64,000 bases of DNA, from positions 1 through 64,000 of the forward strand of contig NZ_MJEI01000083.1 in assembly GCF_002095395.1 (NCBI RefSeq), written 5' to 3'. Of the stretch, positions 1 through 12,500 are shown in pieces. The first letter of the stretch is position 1; every line of letters starts with the position of its first letter. Position numbers and translations under genes: made by a program. This stretch comes from Williamsia sp. 1135 (GTDB lineage: Bacteria > Actinomycetota > Actinomycetes > Mycobacteriales > Mycobacteriaceae). Below the pieces are notes generated by a model that ran no database searches, was not told where the DNA came from, and saw nothing but the letters and a program-made list of their open reading frames with translations.

Positions 1-46
1 CCGCCAAGCTCAGCTCGGCGTGTTGAACCAATGACCGGATCAACCG

Positions 47-1270
47 TTATTCAGACAGTCCCAGGCGCCTCAGATGGATTGATACGTCGGAGGTGGAGTA
101 CCGATCTGCGCGCGCGTGTAGTTCCAGCACGAATCCGTGCACGTTGTCGTTGTAGATGAAGAGATCCAGGTCGTCGACCGGGCCTATCGCCAGCGACTCC
201 GGTACGCCTCGCGCGCCCGCGAAGTCGAGGTCGTAGTCGAAGACTTTGGGATTGAGTTGTGGGAGCGCAGCCTTACGGCCGCCCGATGCCGTGGCGAGGC
301 GTTCACCGCGATACCGCTGGTGCTTTCGGACATCCTTCATCGCGGCGACCACTCGTGCCAGCCAGTCGCCGACCGTGTCGTCGGGCGAGGCCTCCAGGTG
401 CAGCGGAAGCATGTTGACCAGCATCATCGGCGTCAACAACGCGACCCCGCGCCGACCCATCATCGGAAGTGCGATGCTCGCTGCGGTCTTGCCCTGCCGC
501 GCCGCGTTGTACCAACTCCACACGGCGATCGCTGCGTCGCCCCATGATGCACCGACCGCTTTCCCCAGTTCGCCTATCCGGTTGATCACCTCTCGGTCTA
601 TCGAGACGCTCGCCTGAATCGGCAGTGCCAGTGCGGGTGTGGCCGTCACCAGTTCCGAATCATCATCCGTCCGGGCAGCGAGGACCCCCTCCCAGTAGAC
701 CCGGTCGACCTCGGCACTCGGTCCATTCTCGTAGGTCGCTTCGAGCGCCACCACCTCGGCCACGGTGCCTGCCTTCGAGGCCGGGATCTCACGGCACTGC
801 GCCAAAGCCGTGTACACCTGCGCAACTCGACGAGTCAGCAATGACACCCCATATGCATCCAGCATTATGTGGTGAGCCTTGAATTCCCAGGCAACCCCGC
901 CGCCGGCCAGTGTCCAAACGGTGTTGTCGTACATGAGGTTTGCTGACAGAGCGATCGGCACCGCCATACGACTGCGCGCCTCGCCCCGCAATTGGTCGGG
1001 CGTGCCGCCGAAGTGGACGACGGATACCGCCACCTCATCCGTCGGCGCCCCGACGATCTGTACGGGCCCGGCGTCGCCATCTTCGAATCGGCACCGCAAC
1101 ACGTCGGCCTCGCCGGTCGCGATACTCACCGCGGACGCCACCAGGTCGGCGTCCACGTCGGACGGTAGCCAAACCAGTTGCCCTACCGAGAAAACGGGCG
1201 ACTCCGGCTCCAGCTGCTGGGCAAACCACACGCCCCGCTGGGCCCCTGACAACGCCATACGTGCACTCAC
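47..1270 (-). CDS. Free-standing NRPS condensation-domain protein
   Basis: A 407-residue protein made of a single condensation (C) domain and nothing else. Near the N-terminus it has the C1-type segment SGAQRGVWFAQQ, and near residue 133 the active-site motif HHIMLDAYG, which fits HHxxxDxxG with the catalytic second histidine present. A normal C domain is about 430-450 residues, so the protein is nearly full length. I chose the GTG at 1270 because GAGGAG lies 7 bases before it; an upstream GTG at 1297 has no such site. In the family, C domains form or hydrolyse the amide or ester bond between carrier-bound acyl and aminoacyl groups. With no carrier or adenylation partner of its own it presumably acts in trans on the siderophore assembly line encoded upstream on the same strand. 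Which bond it makes is unknown. Confidence 0.8.
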   Translation of the reverse strand: MSARMALSGAQRGVWFAQQLEPESPVFSVGQLVWLPSDVDADLVASAVSIATGEADVLRCRFEDGDAGPVQIVGAPTDEVAVSVVHFGGTPDQLRGEARSRMAVPIALSANLMYDNTVWTLAGGGVAWEFKAHHIMLDAYGVSLLTRRVAQVYTALAQCREIPASKAGTVAEVVALEATYENGPSAEVDRVYWEGVLAARTDDDSELVTATPALALPIQASVSIDREVINRIGELGKAVGASWGDAAIAVWSWYNAARQGKTAASIALPMMGRRGVALLTPMMLVNMLPLHLEASPDDTVGDWLARVVAAMKDVRKHQRYRGERLATASGGRKAALPQLNPKVFDYDLDFAGARGVPESLAIGPVDDLDLFIYNDNVHGFVLELHARADRYSTSDVSIHLRRLGLSE

Positions 1271-1365
1271 AAGAAATCTCCTCGGACCACGGACCACGGA
1301 CTGCTCGACGTCGGTAACTCCGTCTGCGACCGCAGAAGAAGGTGCACGAGCAGATCGTCGCTATG

Positions 1366-1387
1366 CTGTCCAACCTAGCCTAGACAG
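1366..1387. promoter_or_regulatory. Possible operator upstream of the condensation gene
   Basis: Arms CTGTC (1366-1370) and GACAG (1383-1387) flank a TAGCCTA core. The 11-mer TAGCCTAGACA at 1376-1386 recurs exactly at 26373-26383, in the promoter region at the other end of the locus. It matches only about 9 of 19 positions of the IdeR/DmdR iron box, so an iron-dependent role is inference. Confidence 0.35.
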
Positions 1388-1434
1388 TGGAGAGCATTCC
1401 AGGAAGCCTGGGCGGTCCCGGTCAGTGGTGTGGA

Positions 1435-1691
1435 CTACCGGGCTTCGACAGCCGTCAGACCGAGTTCGATTTCCTGATACTCGCGAGGCGATATCCCATG
1501 GAAGGCACTGAACGTCCTACTGAAGTTGGACAACTGGCTGTATCCGACTCTGCAGGCCACGAACCCGTTTGTGCAGCACGTAGAATCTGTGGCCACTGAA
1601 AACTGGTTTGGACAGGTGGTCGCGGGTGACAACTGTCCCACAGAGGACGTCTTCGTCCGATGACGGGCATCAGTCGATGCGCGCGACGCAA
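1435..1691 (-). pseudogene. Remnant of an AraC-family transcriptional regulator
   Basis: The minus strand between the binding-protein gene and the condensation gene encodes the end of an AraC/XylS DNA-binding domain. The segments VACRVGYSQLSNFSRTF and HGISPREYQ are the classic second helix-turn-helix and C-terminal signature. In that frame nothing upstream resembles an AraC N-terminal domain, and a TAG codon lies in frame near 1719. Another frame holds RRAHRLM at 1671-1691, which looks like the start of the HTH domain, so I think the gene is both truncated and frameshifted. AraC regulators often control siderophore genes and sit next to them. The rest of the 514-base stretch 1271-1784 holds nothing else I can recognise apart from the operator candidate at 1366. 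Confidence 0.6.
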
Positions 1692-1784
1692 TGAAGAAAC
1701 GGCGGGCCGGCGGCCGCTACGCGACCGCCGATCCGCCGTTCGTTCAACGCATTCAGATCACCGCACCGCGGTGACACGTGCATC

Positions 1785-2750
1785 TCAAGCCGGCATCTTC
1801 TCCAACTGCTCGTCCAAGCTGTCCAAACTCGCAAGTCCCGCGTCATAGGTCTGCGGACGCGTATGCGACACCGCGAGAACGCGACCGGCCCGGACTGCCG
1901 GAAGAGACTTGAAGAGTTCCGAATCGAGAACCGCCTGCATCTCCGGTGTCGGGGTACCGTCCGGCTGCACCGGGTAGAGAATCGCGTCGTATTCCGCAAG
2001 AGTGCCGAGCTGCTCCACCGAGACCTCCGCCAGCTCACCCTCCGGGAAGACCAGACCTGCGTCCTGCGCCTTCTGAGGTGTGAACGATCCGGCGGGCTGG
2101 GTGTAGACGGTCCCTGGTGTCCACGAAGCGATCGCCACGAACTTCGTGCCGTCGATCTTCGCGGCATGCTTGTCGTGAACCTCAGCGGCCCGAGCCTCGT
2201 ACTCGTCCTTCTTCGCGGTACCGGCTTCGTTCAGACCTGCGATATCAGTCGTCTCCGCGAAGACTCTCGTCCACTCCGAAGAGACAGATCCCGTGTCCAG
2301 GTTCACCACTGGCGCGATCTGGCCAAGTGCTTCTTGATTGACGTCGGCCCAGTACACCTGCGGGACGCCGCCGAGGATCAGGTCCGGTTCCAGCGCTGCG
2401 ACCTTCTCCAGATCGGGGTCGTCCATCTTTCCGATCTTGGGCAGGGCCTGGTAACGCGCCCACGCCTCGGTGTTGTCGCCGAACATCTCCTCCGTGTACC
2501 CCTCGGGAACACCCACCACATTGCCGTCCAGAAGCACGAGTGCCTCAGCAGTGTTGCGCAGGGCGACTATTCTCTGCGGGTCGGCTGGAATCTCGACCGG
2601 ACCGTCAAGCGTGGTGACCGTTTTCGTCTCACTCGAATCGCCGGATCCGCCTTCGTCGTCCGAACTACTCGAGCACCCGGTCAGCACGACCACGAGCGCC
2701 AGCAGCAGCGCTGCCACCACTGACCACGGCCGCATCAGTTTCGAAACCAT
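1785..2750 (-). CDS. Siderophore ABC transporter substrate-binding lipoprotein (FecB/FepB-like)
   Basis: A 321-residue periplasmic-binding lipoprotein of the iron-siderophore (FecB/TroA-like) type. The N-terminus is a lipoprotein signal peptide: a basic start, a hydrophobic run and the lipobox LTGC, followed by a Ser/Asp/Gly-rich linker. After it come PQRIVALRNTAEALVLL and DLEKVAALEPDLILGG, the usual first-lobe segments of this fold. The ATG at 2750 is preferred because GGGG lies a few bases upstream; the ATG at 2753 is equally close, and 2786 is less likely. The gene lies downstream of and in the same direction as the NRPS genes, with 101 bases between, and has its own iron-box candidate at 2793-2811. 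It likely captures the ferric siderophore outside the cytoplasmic membrane. No FecCD permease is in the window. Confidence 0.85.
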   Translation of the reverse strand: MVSKLMRPWSVVAALLLALVVVLTGCSSSSDDEGGSGDSSETKTVTTLDGPVEIPADPQRIVALRNTAEALVLLDGNVVGVPEGYTEEMFGDNTEAWARYQALPKIGKMDDPDLEKVAALEPDLILGGVPQVYWADVNQEALGQIAPVVNLDTGSVSSEWTRVFAETTDIAGLNEAGTAKKDEYEARAAEVHDKHAAKIDGTKFVAIASWTPGTVYTQPAGSFTPQKAQDAGLVFPEGELAEVSVEQLGTLAEYDAILYPVQPDGTPTPEMQAVLDSELFKSLPAVRAGRVLAVSHTRPQTYDAGLASLDSLDEQLEKMPA

Positions 2751-2792
2751 CATCACCCCATCTACGGCGCCACGATGACGCCTCACATCAGT

Positions 2793-2811
2793 TCAAGCTA
2801 GCCTAACCGGA
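2793..2811. promoter_or_regulatory. Iron-box candidate (IdeR/DmdR type) before the binding protein
   Basis: TCAAGCTAGCCTAACCGGA matches about 14 of 19 positions of the actinobacterial iron box TTAGGTTAGGCTAACCTAA (S allowed at the centre), with ten consecutive matches in TAGCCTAACC. It lies 43-61 bases before the chosen ATG at 2750. Family knowledge: Fe-loaded IdeR/DmdR represses siderophore genes from such boxes. The assignment rests on pattern matching only. Confidence 0.55.
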
Positions 2812-2851
2812 CATAGCCCTCAAGTAGGTGGAGGATATTCCACGGAGGTGG

Positions 2852-5800
2852 TCACGCGTTCCGCCATAGTTCGGCGACCGGGCCGATCCACCGTGCCACC
2901 TCAGCGGGGACAAGCAGTTCGCGGTATTCGGCGTCGGCGGCAGAGCACGTTGCCTTCGGCAGATGGGTACTCCACGACTCCTGGAGATCAGTGAGTCCGG
3001 TGGTCCGGGAATTCGTTGACGCAATCAGGACCGTGGCGACATCCAAGGTGCCCCTGGTTGGTTGGGCGCGTACAGAGAGACTGCGTACCAGGGAGTCGAA
3101 AAGGACGCCGTAGGGTTCGTCATCGTCACCGAACACCGGTTCCAGCCTGGGGTGAGCCAAACGCACCAAGTGCCCAGGAGTGATCTGGTCGTCGATCTTC
3201 ACTCCAACGGGCAACATCGGCGCGAGTGCACGGAAGACCGCATCGTATGCGCCGTCCGCCAGCGAGACCGGCTCGTATCCGGACTCACCCGTGGCGTAGC
3301 CGTCGATCAGCGCCAACGAGGCGACGTCCTCACCCCGCGAGGCCAGCTCTACGGCGACCGCGAAAGCCAGATGGGCGCCGAAGGAGTATCCCAGCAGGTG
3401 ATACGGGCCGACGGACTGGATCTGCTGCACCAGATCCGCGTATTTCGCGCCGGTCGTGGCCCGGGTGTCGAGTCCGTCCGGTGAGCTGTGATGTTCGGGA
3501 TCCTGCACGCCCACCAGACCCAGCCCGGTCGGCAGGTGCGGCACGAGTGCCCGGTACCCATCCGCCAGACCCAGTCCGTCGTGGAAGCCGAAAACACTCA
3601 CACCAGACGCGGCCGGTGCGAACACCGTGATCCACGGTGGGACGGTCGCCCGATCTCCATCGGCGCTGTCCTTGTTCTTGCCATCCAACAACTCTCGGAC
3701 GGTTGGCGATGAAAACAGATCACGGGCCTTGATGCCCAGCCCTGGCAGAACCCGTGTGACGGTGCTGACGAACCGCATCGCACTGAGCGAATCGCCGCCG
3801 TGCTCGAAGAAGTCGTCATCGATCCCGACGTGGGTGATCCCGAGCGTCTCGGCGAAGGCATCGCACACGGCGCGTTCGTCATCCGTGCGCGGTTCGACTG
3901 ATGGCTGGTCCGGAGTCGACAGATCGGGGGCCGGAAGGGCCTTCCTGTCGATCTTGCCGTTGCTGGTCAGCGGCAGCGCATCGAGTACGACCACCGCCGA
4001 AGGAACCATATAGGCGGGAAGACGATTGGCCACAAAAGCTTTCAGACCTCTGGTGTCCAGCGCCGCGGCCCCCGAGCAGTACGCCACCAGGTGTCTGCCC
4101 TGGCCGTCCTCAGTGCCGCCGACGGCCACCACGACTGCCGTGCCGACCTCAGGATGTTCGGTCAGCGCCGCGGCGATCTCATCGGGTTCGATCCGGAATC
4201 CCCGGATCTTGATCTGGTCATCTGTCCGGCCGAGATAGTCCAACTGTCCGTCGTCCCGATAGCGCACCAGATCGCCGGTGCGGTACATCCGCCCCCCACC
4301 GAACGGGTCTGCTACAAATCGCTCCGCCGTCAAACCTGCGCGGGAGACATATCCGCGGGCCAATCCATCGCCGGCCAGATACAACTCGCCGGGAACACCG
4401 GCCGGCACGGGGTTGAGGTCGAGGTCGAGAACATGGGCGCGGGTGTTGAAAATCGGTGAGCCCACGCTTGCAGTCGGACTGTCCGCAACGTCGGCGCCGA
4501 GCGCATTGATCGTGTATTCGGTTGGTCCGTAGAGGTTGTAACCCTCGACGCCTGCGGCATTTCGCAGCGACGACCACAGGGACTCCGGGACGGCTTCGCC
4601 ACCGAGCGACACGAACACCACACCGGCCTCATCAGCGGCCGTCGACGAGCCGGCAGAGCGCGGTCGGTCGAGCAGACCTTCGTCGACGAGAACCTGACCA
4701 TACGAGGGGGTCACGTCGAAGCCGTCGATGTGTTCGCAGTCGTAATGCTCTAGCAGCAGCTGCGGATCCTTACGCATGTCCTCATCGATCACATGCACCT
4801 CGTGCCCGTTCAACAGCCAGAAAAGCTGCTCCCAGGAGGCGTCGAACGAGAACGACGTGGTGTGGGCGATCTTCATCCGCCTGCCCGACTGATGTTGTGT
4901 CACCCGGTCGAAGATCTTTGCCACGTGGTTGTAGTACATGTTGGTCAGGCCCCGGTACCCGACCGCGACACCTTTCGGTCGACCTGTCGAGCCCGAGGTG
5001 AAGATGATGTACGCGAGGTTGTCCGCTCGCAGGCGATCGCGATCGGCCTGCGGCATCGGGCCACCGGACAGTCCCGCGAGTTCGGTGTGCACCTCATCAG
5101 CGTCCAGATTGATCGTCCGATAATGCCCCGACGTCGGTATTCGATGGGCGAACTCGTCGACCGTCACCACGACCGACGGCTCGGCCACGTCGAGCATGTA
5201 CGCGATCCGCTCGTCAGGAAGTCCCGCGTCGATCGGTACGTACGCGCCACCCGCCTCGAACACCGCGAACATGGCCACCACCATGCGCTCGTCTCGGGGA
5301 AGCAGCAGAGCGACCCGATGTTCGACGTCCACCCCACCTGCCAGGAACAGCCGGGCATGGCGTCGAGCGGATGCGACGAGCTCCGCGAACGAGAGCCGAA
5401 CGTCGCCCGCCACCAAGGCGATCTCGTCCGGCGTCCGAACAGCGGCGGCATCGAGCAGGTCCGCCACCGACACCGCGTCGATCGCCACGTCGGTGTCGTT
5501 CCAGGTCCGCAGGGTTCGCTGCTCGGACGACGTCGTGATCGACAGCGCGGCCACGGGTTGGTCGATCTGCGACGCCATGGCTCGCGCAAGCGCCTGCAGC
5601 CGATCCATGATCTGGTCCACGTCGGCGCGGGAATACACATCGCCGCGGTACGAGCAGCGCAGACGTACCTGCTCTCCCGGATACAGCGCGAACGACAGCG
5701 GATAATGCGTCGAATCATCGAGATCAGCACCCACGGCAGAAATCTGGGCATCGACAGGACCCACCGAACGACCCGTCTCGGCGTTACCAAACGCATGGTT

Positions 5801-8800
5801 CTGGATGATGAACAGGGTGTCGAAGAGCTGGGTCGAACCGGCCACGCGCTGCACGTCGCTGAGGCTGACAAACGAGGATTCCAGTACCCGTGCCATCCGA
5901 GACTGCTGGTCCCGCAGGAACTCACGCACCGTCCAGTACGGATTCGTGGCGACTCGAACCGGAATCGTGTTGAACAGCAGACCGATGATCGACTCCGACC
6001 CGGGGAGATCGGGTGATCGTCCGGAGACGCTGGTCCCGAAGACCGCGTCGGGTCGGCCGGTCAGACGCGCGAGCACCACGCCCCACGCAGCCTGGAAGAA
6101 CGTTCCGATCGTCACGCCCGACTCTCGGCACGCTGCGACCACTTCCGAATGGAGCTCGGGATCGAGGTGTCGATACACATCTCCGGCCATCTCGGGCCGC
6201 GGCGCCTGCCCGAGGCATCGGGCCGCACGATTGTCGGCTCGACACCGTCCGCGAACTGTTCTTCCCAATGTTCCAGCGCGGCGCAATGGTCCTGAACGTG
6301 AGGCCATTCCACATACCTACGGAACGGAACCGCCTCGGCGAGCGAGCGTCCGCTCAGATCGTCGTAGAACGCGAACAACTCGTCCCACACACTCCCGAGT
6401 GACCAGCCGTCGAAGAGAATGTGCTCGAAGGTCAGCGCGATCGTCCATTCATCACCGGCGTGCTGTACCAGTGAAAATCGCAACAAGGGCGGTTCGGCAG
6501 CGATGAAGGGACGGAACCGTTCGCGTTCCAGGACGTCTTCGACAGTCCCGGCGTAGTCGTCCACGGCAAATGCAGTCACCGGCGTGGGCACATGCGCCGG
6601 CAGGACCTGGACGGGCCGGTCCCCGACCATCGTGAATCCAGCTTTCAGGTTTTCGTTCCGGCCGAGGAGCCGCTCGACTGCCACTCGCATACGATCGGGG
6701 TCCAGCGCTCCGCGAACCCGGACCCGCGCCTGCGACGCGTACAGATCGGTGATCCCCGCCTCGTTCGCCAATCCGAGGTGGAAGAAGAAGCCCTGCTGGA
6801 GCGCCGACAACGGTAGAACATCCGCGATATCGCCGAATTGTTCCTCCAGAGCGCGTAGTTGGGAGGCATCGAGGTCGAGCAGCGGTGCAGGTGCCTGTTC
6901 GATGGTGACGACGTGCAGGGCGGCATCCGTGATGCGTTCGGCTCGTTCGCAGTTCGAGTTCTCGACCGCGCCGGATGACCGCTCGATGGCCGCCATGATG
7001 TCGTCGACGACCGTGGCGTCACCGAACGCCACGAGCTCGGTCGACTCGGTACCGATCGTCACCGCGATCACCAGCCGATACCCGCCCCACGACCGCGGTT
7101 GGTCATCGAGATGGACCCGGGCCTCACCATGCGCCACCTGCACCAGGACTTCAGCATCCGGCACCTCGTCGAACATCCCTCGGGCGTGACGGCTGGCATG
7201 ACGAAGGAGTTGGTAGTCTGCGGCGGTCTGCTCATCGGTCGGCAGCACTCCGGCGGCCCGTAATCGCTCGGCGACACCGGCATGCTCGTCGCCGGTGTCG
7301 AGGTGTTCCGGGCCGATGTGGACGGGATAGCGAGTCGCGAGTCGACCGGGAGCCACGAGCACATCCGCTGTCCCCCTGACGGACTCCTCGACGTCGACCA
7401 GGACACCTTCGGCCTCCGGACGCTCGGCCAGCACCGTGGTGGCCACCCGATCGAGCACCGCCGCGACGGTGGCAGGGATACCGGCGGCGAGGTGGCCTGC
7501 CACGCGCGTGCGCCGGACCACGGGAGCCCCGTCTCCGCCGACAGACCCGAGGTCGTCCTGGTCACGGCCTGCGTACTCCTCGACGAAGTCGATCCAGTGG
7601 TCGCTGTCGAGTATGGACCTCGACTCGGCTCGATCGGTGCGCCCGGCGAGCAGCTCGGTCGGATCAGGAGTTCGGAGGCTGACGCGGTCGCCGCGTTCGA
7701 CCGCGTTCGCGCCCAGCTCCAGCGATCTCGCAAACACCTCGACAGTGCCCACATCGAGGTCGCCCGCGGCCACGACTGTTGCCGCGGCGACGTTCCCGCC
7801 CGTGGTGGTGCACCACAACTCCACCAGCCCGGAGCCGATCCTCACATGGGCGTCAGGTCCTGCCTGATCCTCGCTCACGTGGATCTGCGCGCGAATCACC
7901 TCCGCATCGCCCGCGGCCACTGTCGGATGGTATCCAAAGGCAATGAGGCAGCGCACAAATGCTTCGACGACCGCGTCAACGGATGTTCCGGCCACCGCAA
8001 CCGCCCGGTCGACGCGGGCCGCACGAGACATGTCGATGCCGGCGAGGCGATCGCTGTTCGCGAGCAGATCCACAGGGTCCGGCGTGTCGATCCGGGCGCC
8101 TTCCAGAAGCTCTGAAACCACCCTGTCGACGATGTCATTCGCATCCTCCGACCCTCCGAGTGCACCCATACGCACGCGGTCGAGTACCTCCGCCACGTCG
8201 AGTGTGGAGTTGTCACACAGGATCTCCAGAGACGAGGCGACAGTTCGCGTGAACATTTCTGCGGTGGCCAGGTCTACGTCGGGGTCCGTGTACGAACACC
8301 GCAGCACAGCCTCGTCGAGGTGAGCGATGAACTCGAGGCCGGCGGCCGAGTCACCTACTGCGGGAGAGGACGCACGCACCCCGGCGGTACGTACGACCGA
8401 CGCCGCAACACCGACGATGTCGCGTGAGGTCGTCGCGCCGAACATGAGACCAAGGAAGTCCGCGACAGGAATGTCGGTGTGCGTGAGACCCTCGGTCATC
8501 GTTCGCTGCACGTCTGCCAGCAACTCGGCGCCGGTCGAGTTGCCTCGCAGCATGTATCGGAGTGGGATCAGCTCCCCGGTGGTCGGCGTTGCACGGGCCT
8601 CCTCCTCAGTCGGGAGTCCCACCACCAGATCCAGTCCGCCGTCGATCGCAGCGGAAGCGATGACAACCGCAGCATGGACGACGGCATCGAGTGACACCTG
8701 GCGCTCGGTCGCGACTTCACGGACCTTCTCCGCCAGAACGTGATCCATCGGACGTTCCACTTGCCCAGTCGATCTGGGCGAGACCGGCTCCAGCGGATCG

Positions 8801-9566
8801 GGTGCCTTTCGTGCCACACCTTCGAGACGCTCCTGCCAATAGCGGACATCGGCGATCATGGTCGTCAGATCGCTGCGACCACCCCGAGCGGCGCGGAAGA
8901 GAAGCTCGTACCAGGGGTAGCGATCAGCGAGCATTCCCAGATCGGTTGCACGCCGGAAATCGCGCTCGCCGCTGCGTTCCCCGATGGTGGCCAGCTGTCG
9001 AAACCCGAAATAGTGACCGGGACCGTCGCCTAAAGATGTCGCAGCAGAGCATGTCCCGGCGAGCACCGCCGCGTAGTTCCCCAGGAAGAGCTCGTGGCAT
9101 GCCTCCGACACATCGAGTGACAACCCCTCGAGGGTGACGTCGCCTGAGAGGTCGAAGCTGACCCCATCGATGACCGGACCGGTGTCGATGCCACCGTCGA
9201 CTCTGTGCAGCGCCGCTCCATACCGGCTCTCACCGTTGAGGATGGCGTATGCCTCGGCAACCAGGGGCACTCCCCGATAGTCCGGCAACGGACCACCGTG
9301 GACGTTGTAGATGGCCAGCCCCAGATCGAGGATCGGCCCCCGGAAGATAAGGGATTCCCCACCGACCAGATCACGCCGTCTGAGCACAGTTCCTCGATGC
9401 GACCGGACAATTCGTTCACGTCGGCCGTGGCGACGGTCTCGAGGTCGACCGCCCACGCGGGAACGATTTCCTGATGAGGATGAACAACGGCATCGACAGT
9501 TCCATCTTGCGCGCGTGCGTACCGAACCGCGCGCCACAGGACCGCACCCGAACCGACGAATATCAC
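2852..9566 (-). pseudogene. NRPS-B: formyltransferase-C-A-T-TE synthetase, broken by two frameshifts
   Basis: Restored, it would be 2,238 residues. Order, with approximate restored positions: formyltransferase (1-190, motif NVHGGPLPDYRG); the C-terminal lobe of a condensation domain without its N lobe (200-440); a degenerate C/E-like domain without HHxxxD (450-800); a C domain (880-1320, EHILFDGWS); an adenylation domain (1370-1870, [11 protein letters not shown]); a carrier domain (near 1921, EHGGDSL); and a thioesterase (1960-2238, GYSFG). The start is GTG 9566, preceded by GGGAG and overlapping the NRPS-A stop as GTGA. One base appears missing near 9349 (inside the formyltransferase) and one near 6200 (inside C); each shifts the frame with homology continuing unbroken. 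Length plus two bases is divisible by three. The thioesterase makes this the last synthetase, releasing the peptide. The A pocket residues (D, A, W/E, D, V, L, L, I, N) resemble hydroxy-Orn-type codes at the end (L, I, N). The substrate is inference. Confidence 0.85.
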
Positions 9567-12500
9567 CGAATCTCCCTCTGTCCGAAGCGGATCTCCTGCT
9601 TCCATGTGTCGACAACCTGCTCGGCGATCTCCTGCTGGACTCCGATCACGACCACTGTGATCGTCGAATCTCCACAGAAGTACCGGCAGACAACCGGATA
9701 CAGATGCTCGAGCCCTTCCCTGCCGTGCAGCGTCGCGGGCTCGCCGTGGACCCGGGTCAGCAGGACAGACTCTTGTGCAATGCTCCTCAGCTTTCGTCGC
9801 GTTCGAGCAGCATGCCTCGTCAGCGAGAAGAACGCTCGGTCGTCTCCGGTGAACTCCCCCTCCGACAACTCCTGCGGGTAGGTGGCGGTCAGAGGGCCTT
9901 CGACCGTGCCCGGCACGGTGACCACAGCCCTCAGGTCGAACTCCCGGTCGATGCCCACCGGCCCGAGCGTGTTCCGGGCGGCGCGGATGAATGCCTCCTC
10001 GACAAGCAGCGGGTCAAGGAGTCCATCGATCACGGTACTCACAGCGTGGGTACCCGACGCCGCCTCGACACTCGTCCGTTCGGAATCGAGTAGGGCCGCC
10101 AGGCATCTGGAGCCGGCGTCGTCCTCACTGCGGACCTCGGCAAAGGTGTCCACGGCAGCAGCGGCGTCGGCGATCGACACGAACTCGTCGGATACCAACG
10201 GGTGTGCAGACGGACCGGTGCAGTCGTGTATCCGTGCCGCGAGTGCATGCAGGCCCACCCGATCGATACACAGGGCATGTGCGACGACGACCACCGAGCG
10301 GCCCACGGCACTGTCGACGAGAGCGGCCGCCAGCCCCTGTCCTGCGGTGACGTCGATCTGATCCGACAACTCCACTGCTGCCGCGGCGATCGCCTCGGCC
10401 CGCGGTAGCCGGCTCATGTCCAACGCGGTCACCCGCTCGGAGATGGCCCGCGGCGATGGCGGCACGGTGTCGATCCACCAGATCGATGAACTCCTGGGTT
10501 CGACTCTCGTTCTGAGGGAGTCGATGCTGCGCGTCGCGGAGTACAGGAAGGCCCGCAATTCCGCGATGTCGAGGTCACTCCGGACGTCGATCACCTCCGA
10601 ATACCAGGCTGACGCGAGATCGGCACCACCGGTGCGGATCCGGTGCGCCGTCGGCAGTGGCACGACCGCTGTGGGCGTGGCCGCCCGTTCGCCGGCCGAA
10701 TCGGCGACGACATCGAGACCGGCCGCCATCTCCGAAGCGGCCTGCTGCCAGTACCTGGACATCTCCGCGAAGTCGTCGTCGGAGAGCTCACCGGCGATCA
10801 CGTAATGGACTGCGGTGCCTGCGAGGCTTCGGACGGCATGGAGATCGACCGTGATGGGATGCGAATGTTCGGAGTCGTCGGTCCGCCCGGAGATCACGGC
10901 AGGCGACTGGGGCGGGGTCTCCCAGGCAACGGCACGATTCTCACGCTCGAAATCACCTAGAACACCCGCGAAATTGAACAACACGTCGGGCTCGGCAAGA
11001 CCCGCCAGCTCGGGTACGGACTGGGCATCGAGTGACGTCAGCACCCCATATCCGACCCCCTGATCGGGGACGTCACCGACCACGTCTGCGACGGCGTGAA
11101 CCACATCCGCAGCAGCCGCCGGGACGGCAGAGATCGCCTCGGCGGTATCGCTGCTGACCGGGATGGCCAAGGGATACATCGAGGTGAACCAACCGACTGT
11201 CTGTGTGACCTCGAGTCGATCGTCGAGGGCGGTCGGACGACCATGGCCCTCGAACTCGACAAGCATTCGCTCTGCGGGCGGGCCACCACGGCGGGTTCTC
11301 CACCGTTGCAGGGCAACCACCAGCGTCGCGATGAGGACATCCTGCAGCGAGGTGCCGATTCGGCCGGCTCCCACGAAGAGTTGTTCGCCGACCGCAGGTG
11401 CGATGGTCGCGTCGACCCGGCCGGTGCCGGGTACAGCCGACCCGGTCCGATCGATCGATTCCAGGACCGGGGTTGCCGACGCCAATTGCCCTTGCCAATA
11501 GCTCAACTCACCACGGAACTGCTCAAGGGTCGATTCCGAGTTCAGGTGTTCCATCCACGTCGCATAGGAACTCTCCCGGCGAGGTGTCAGATCGTCCCCC
11601 AGATAGGACGCGCGCAGATCGTCGACGAGCACGTGCCACGACACGAAGTCGACCGCGAAGTGATTGACCGTCCACACCAGCAGGTCCTGCTCCGCGTCGC
11701 GTTCGACGTACATGATGTTCGTCAGGATGCCCTGCGCCAGAGAGATATCGGCGCTGTGGCGCACCTCGGAGTCCATGATCAGTTCGGCAAGATCCTCCTC
11801 CGCGACTCCTCGCGCGTCGAGACGTGTCACGGAGGACTGGCCGACCTTCTCGTCGACGAACCGCACACGCGGGTCGTTCGCGGTGTCGATACTCATCCGC
11901 AGCGCGGGGTGACGGACGACGACCGACGCCAGCGCAGCGCGCAACCGATCGAGATCCGTCTCGTCGGGCGCCAGCACGATGCGGATCTGCCGCACCGTGT
12001 CGGGGCTCGCGGCACCGGCGAGCTGCCGATGCATGATCGGTGTCATCGATGTCTCGCGATGTGGGAGGTCGAGAACCTCCGATTCGGCCGGCGGACCCTC
12101 GTCGACGAGAGCCGCTGTGCGAGCCGGCGTCCGCAGGTCGAACAGATGGTGAACCTTGAGTCCGATCCCACGCTGACCTGCGCGCCGTACCACGCTGATC
12201 GACAGAATGCTGTCGCCGCCGAGAGCGAAGAAGTCGTCGTCGACGCCTACCGCACCGACCCCCAGTACATCGGCGTAGATTTCACACAGGACCTTCTCTG
12301 ACTCGGTCGTCGGCGCACGCTGCTCCTCCGCGCGGACCTGCACACTCGGTTCAGGCAGGGCACTGCGGTCGAGCTTGCCGTTCGCCGTGAGCGGGAATGC
12401 CTCGAGCACCGTCACTGTGGTGGGCACCATGTGGGAGGGGAGGACGAGTCCGGCCTGTTCGAGGACCGTCATCCCATCGATGGTGTCGACGTCCCGGGTC

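Noticed and set aside
9563-9566. Frameshift joining NRPS-A and NRPS-B into one protein
   Set aside because: The junction is a true gene boundary: a GTGA overlap with GGGAG before it, and NRPS-B begins with a new formyltransferase domain like that of NRPS-A.
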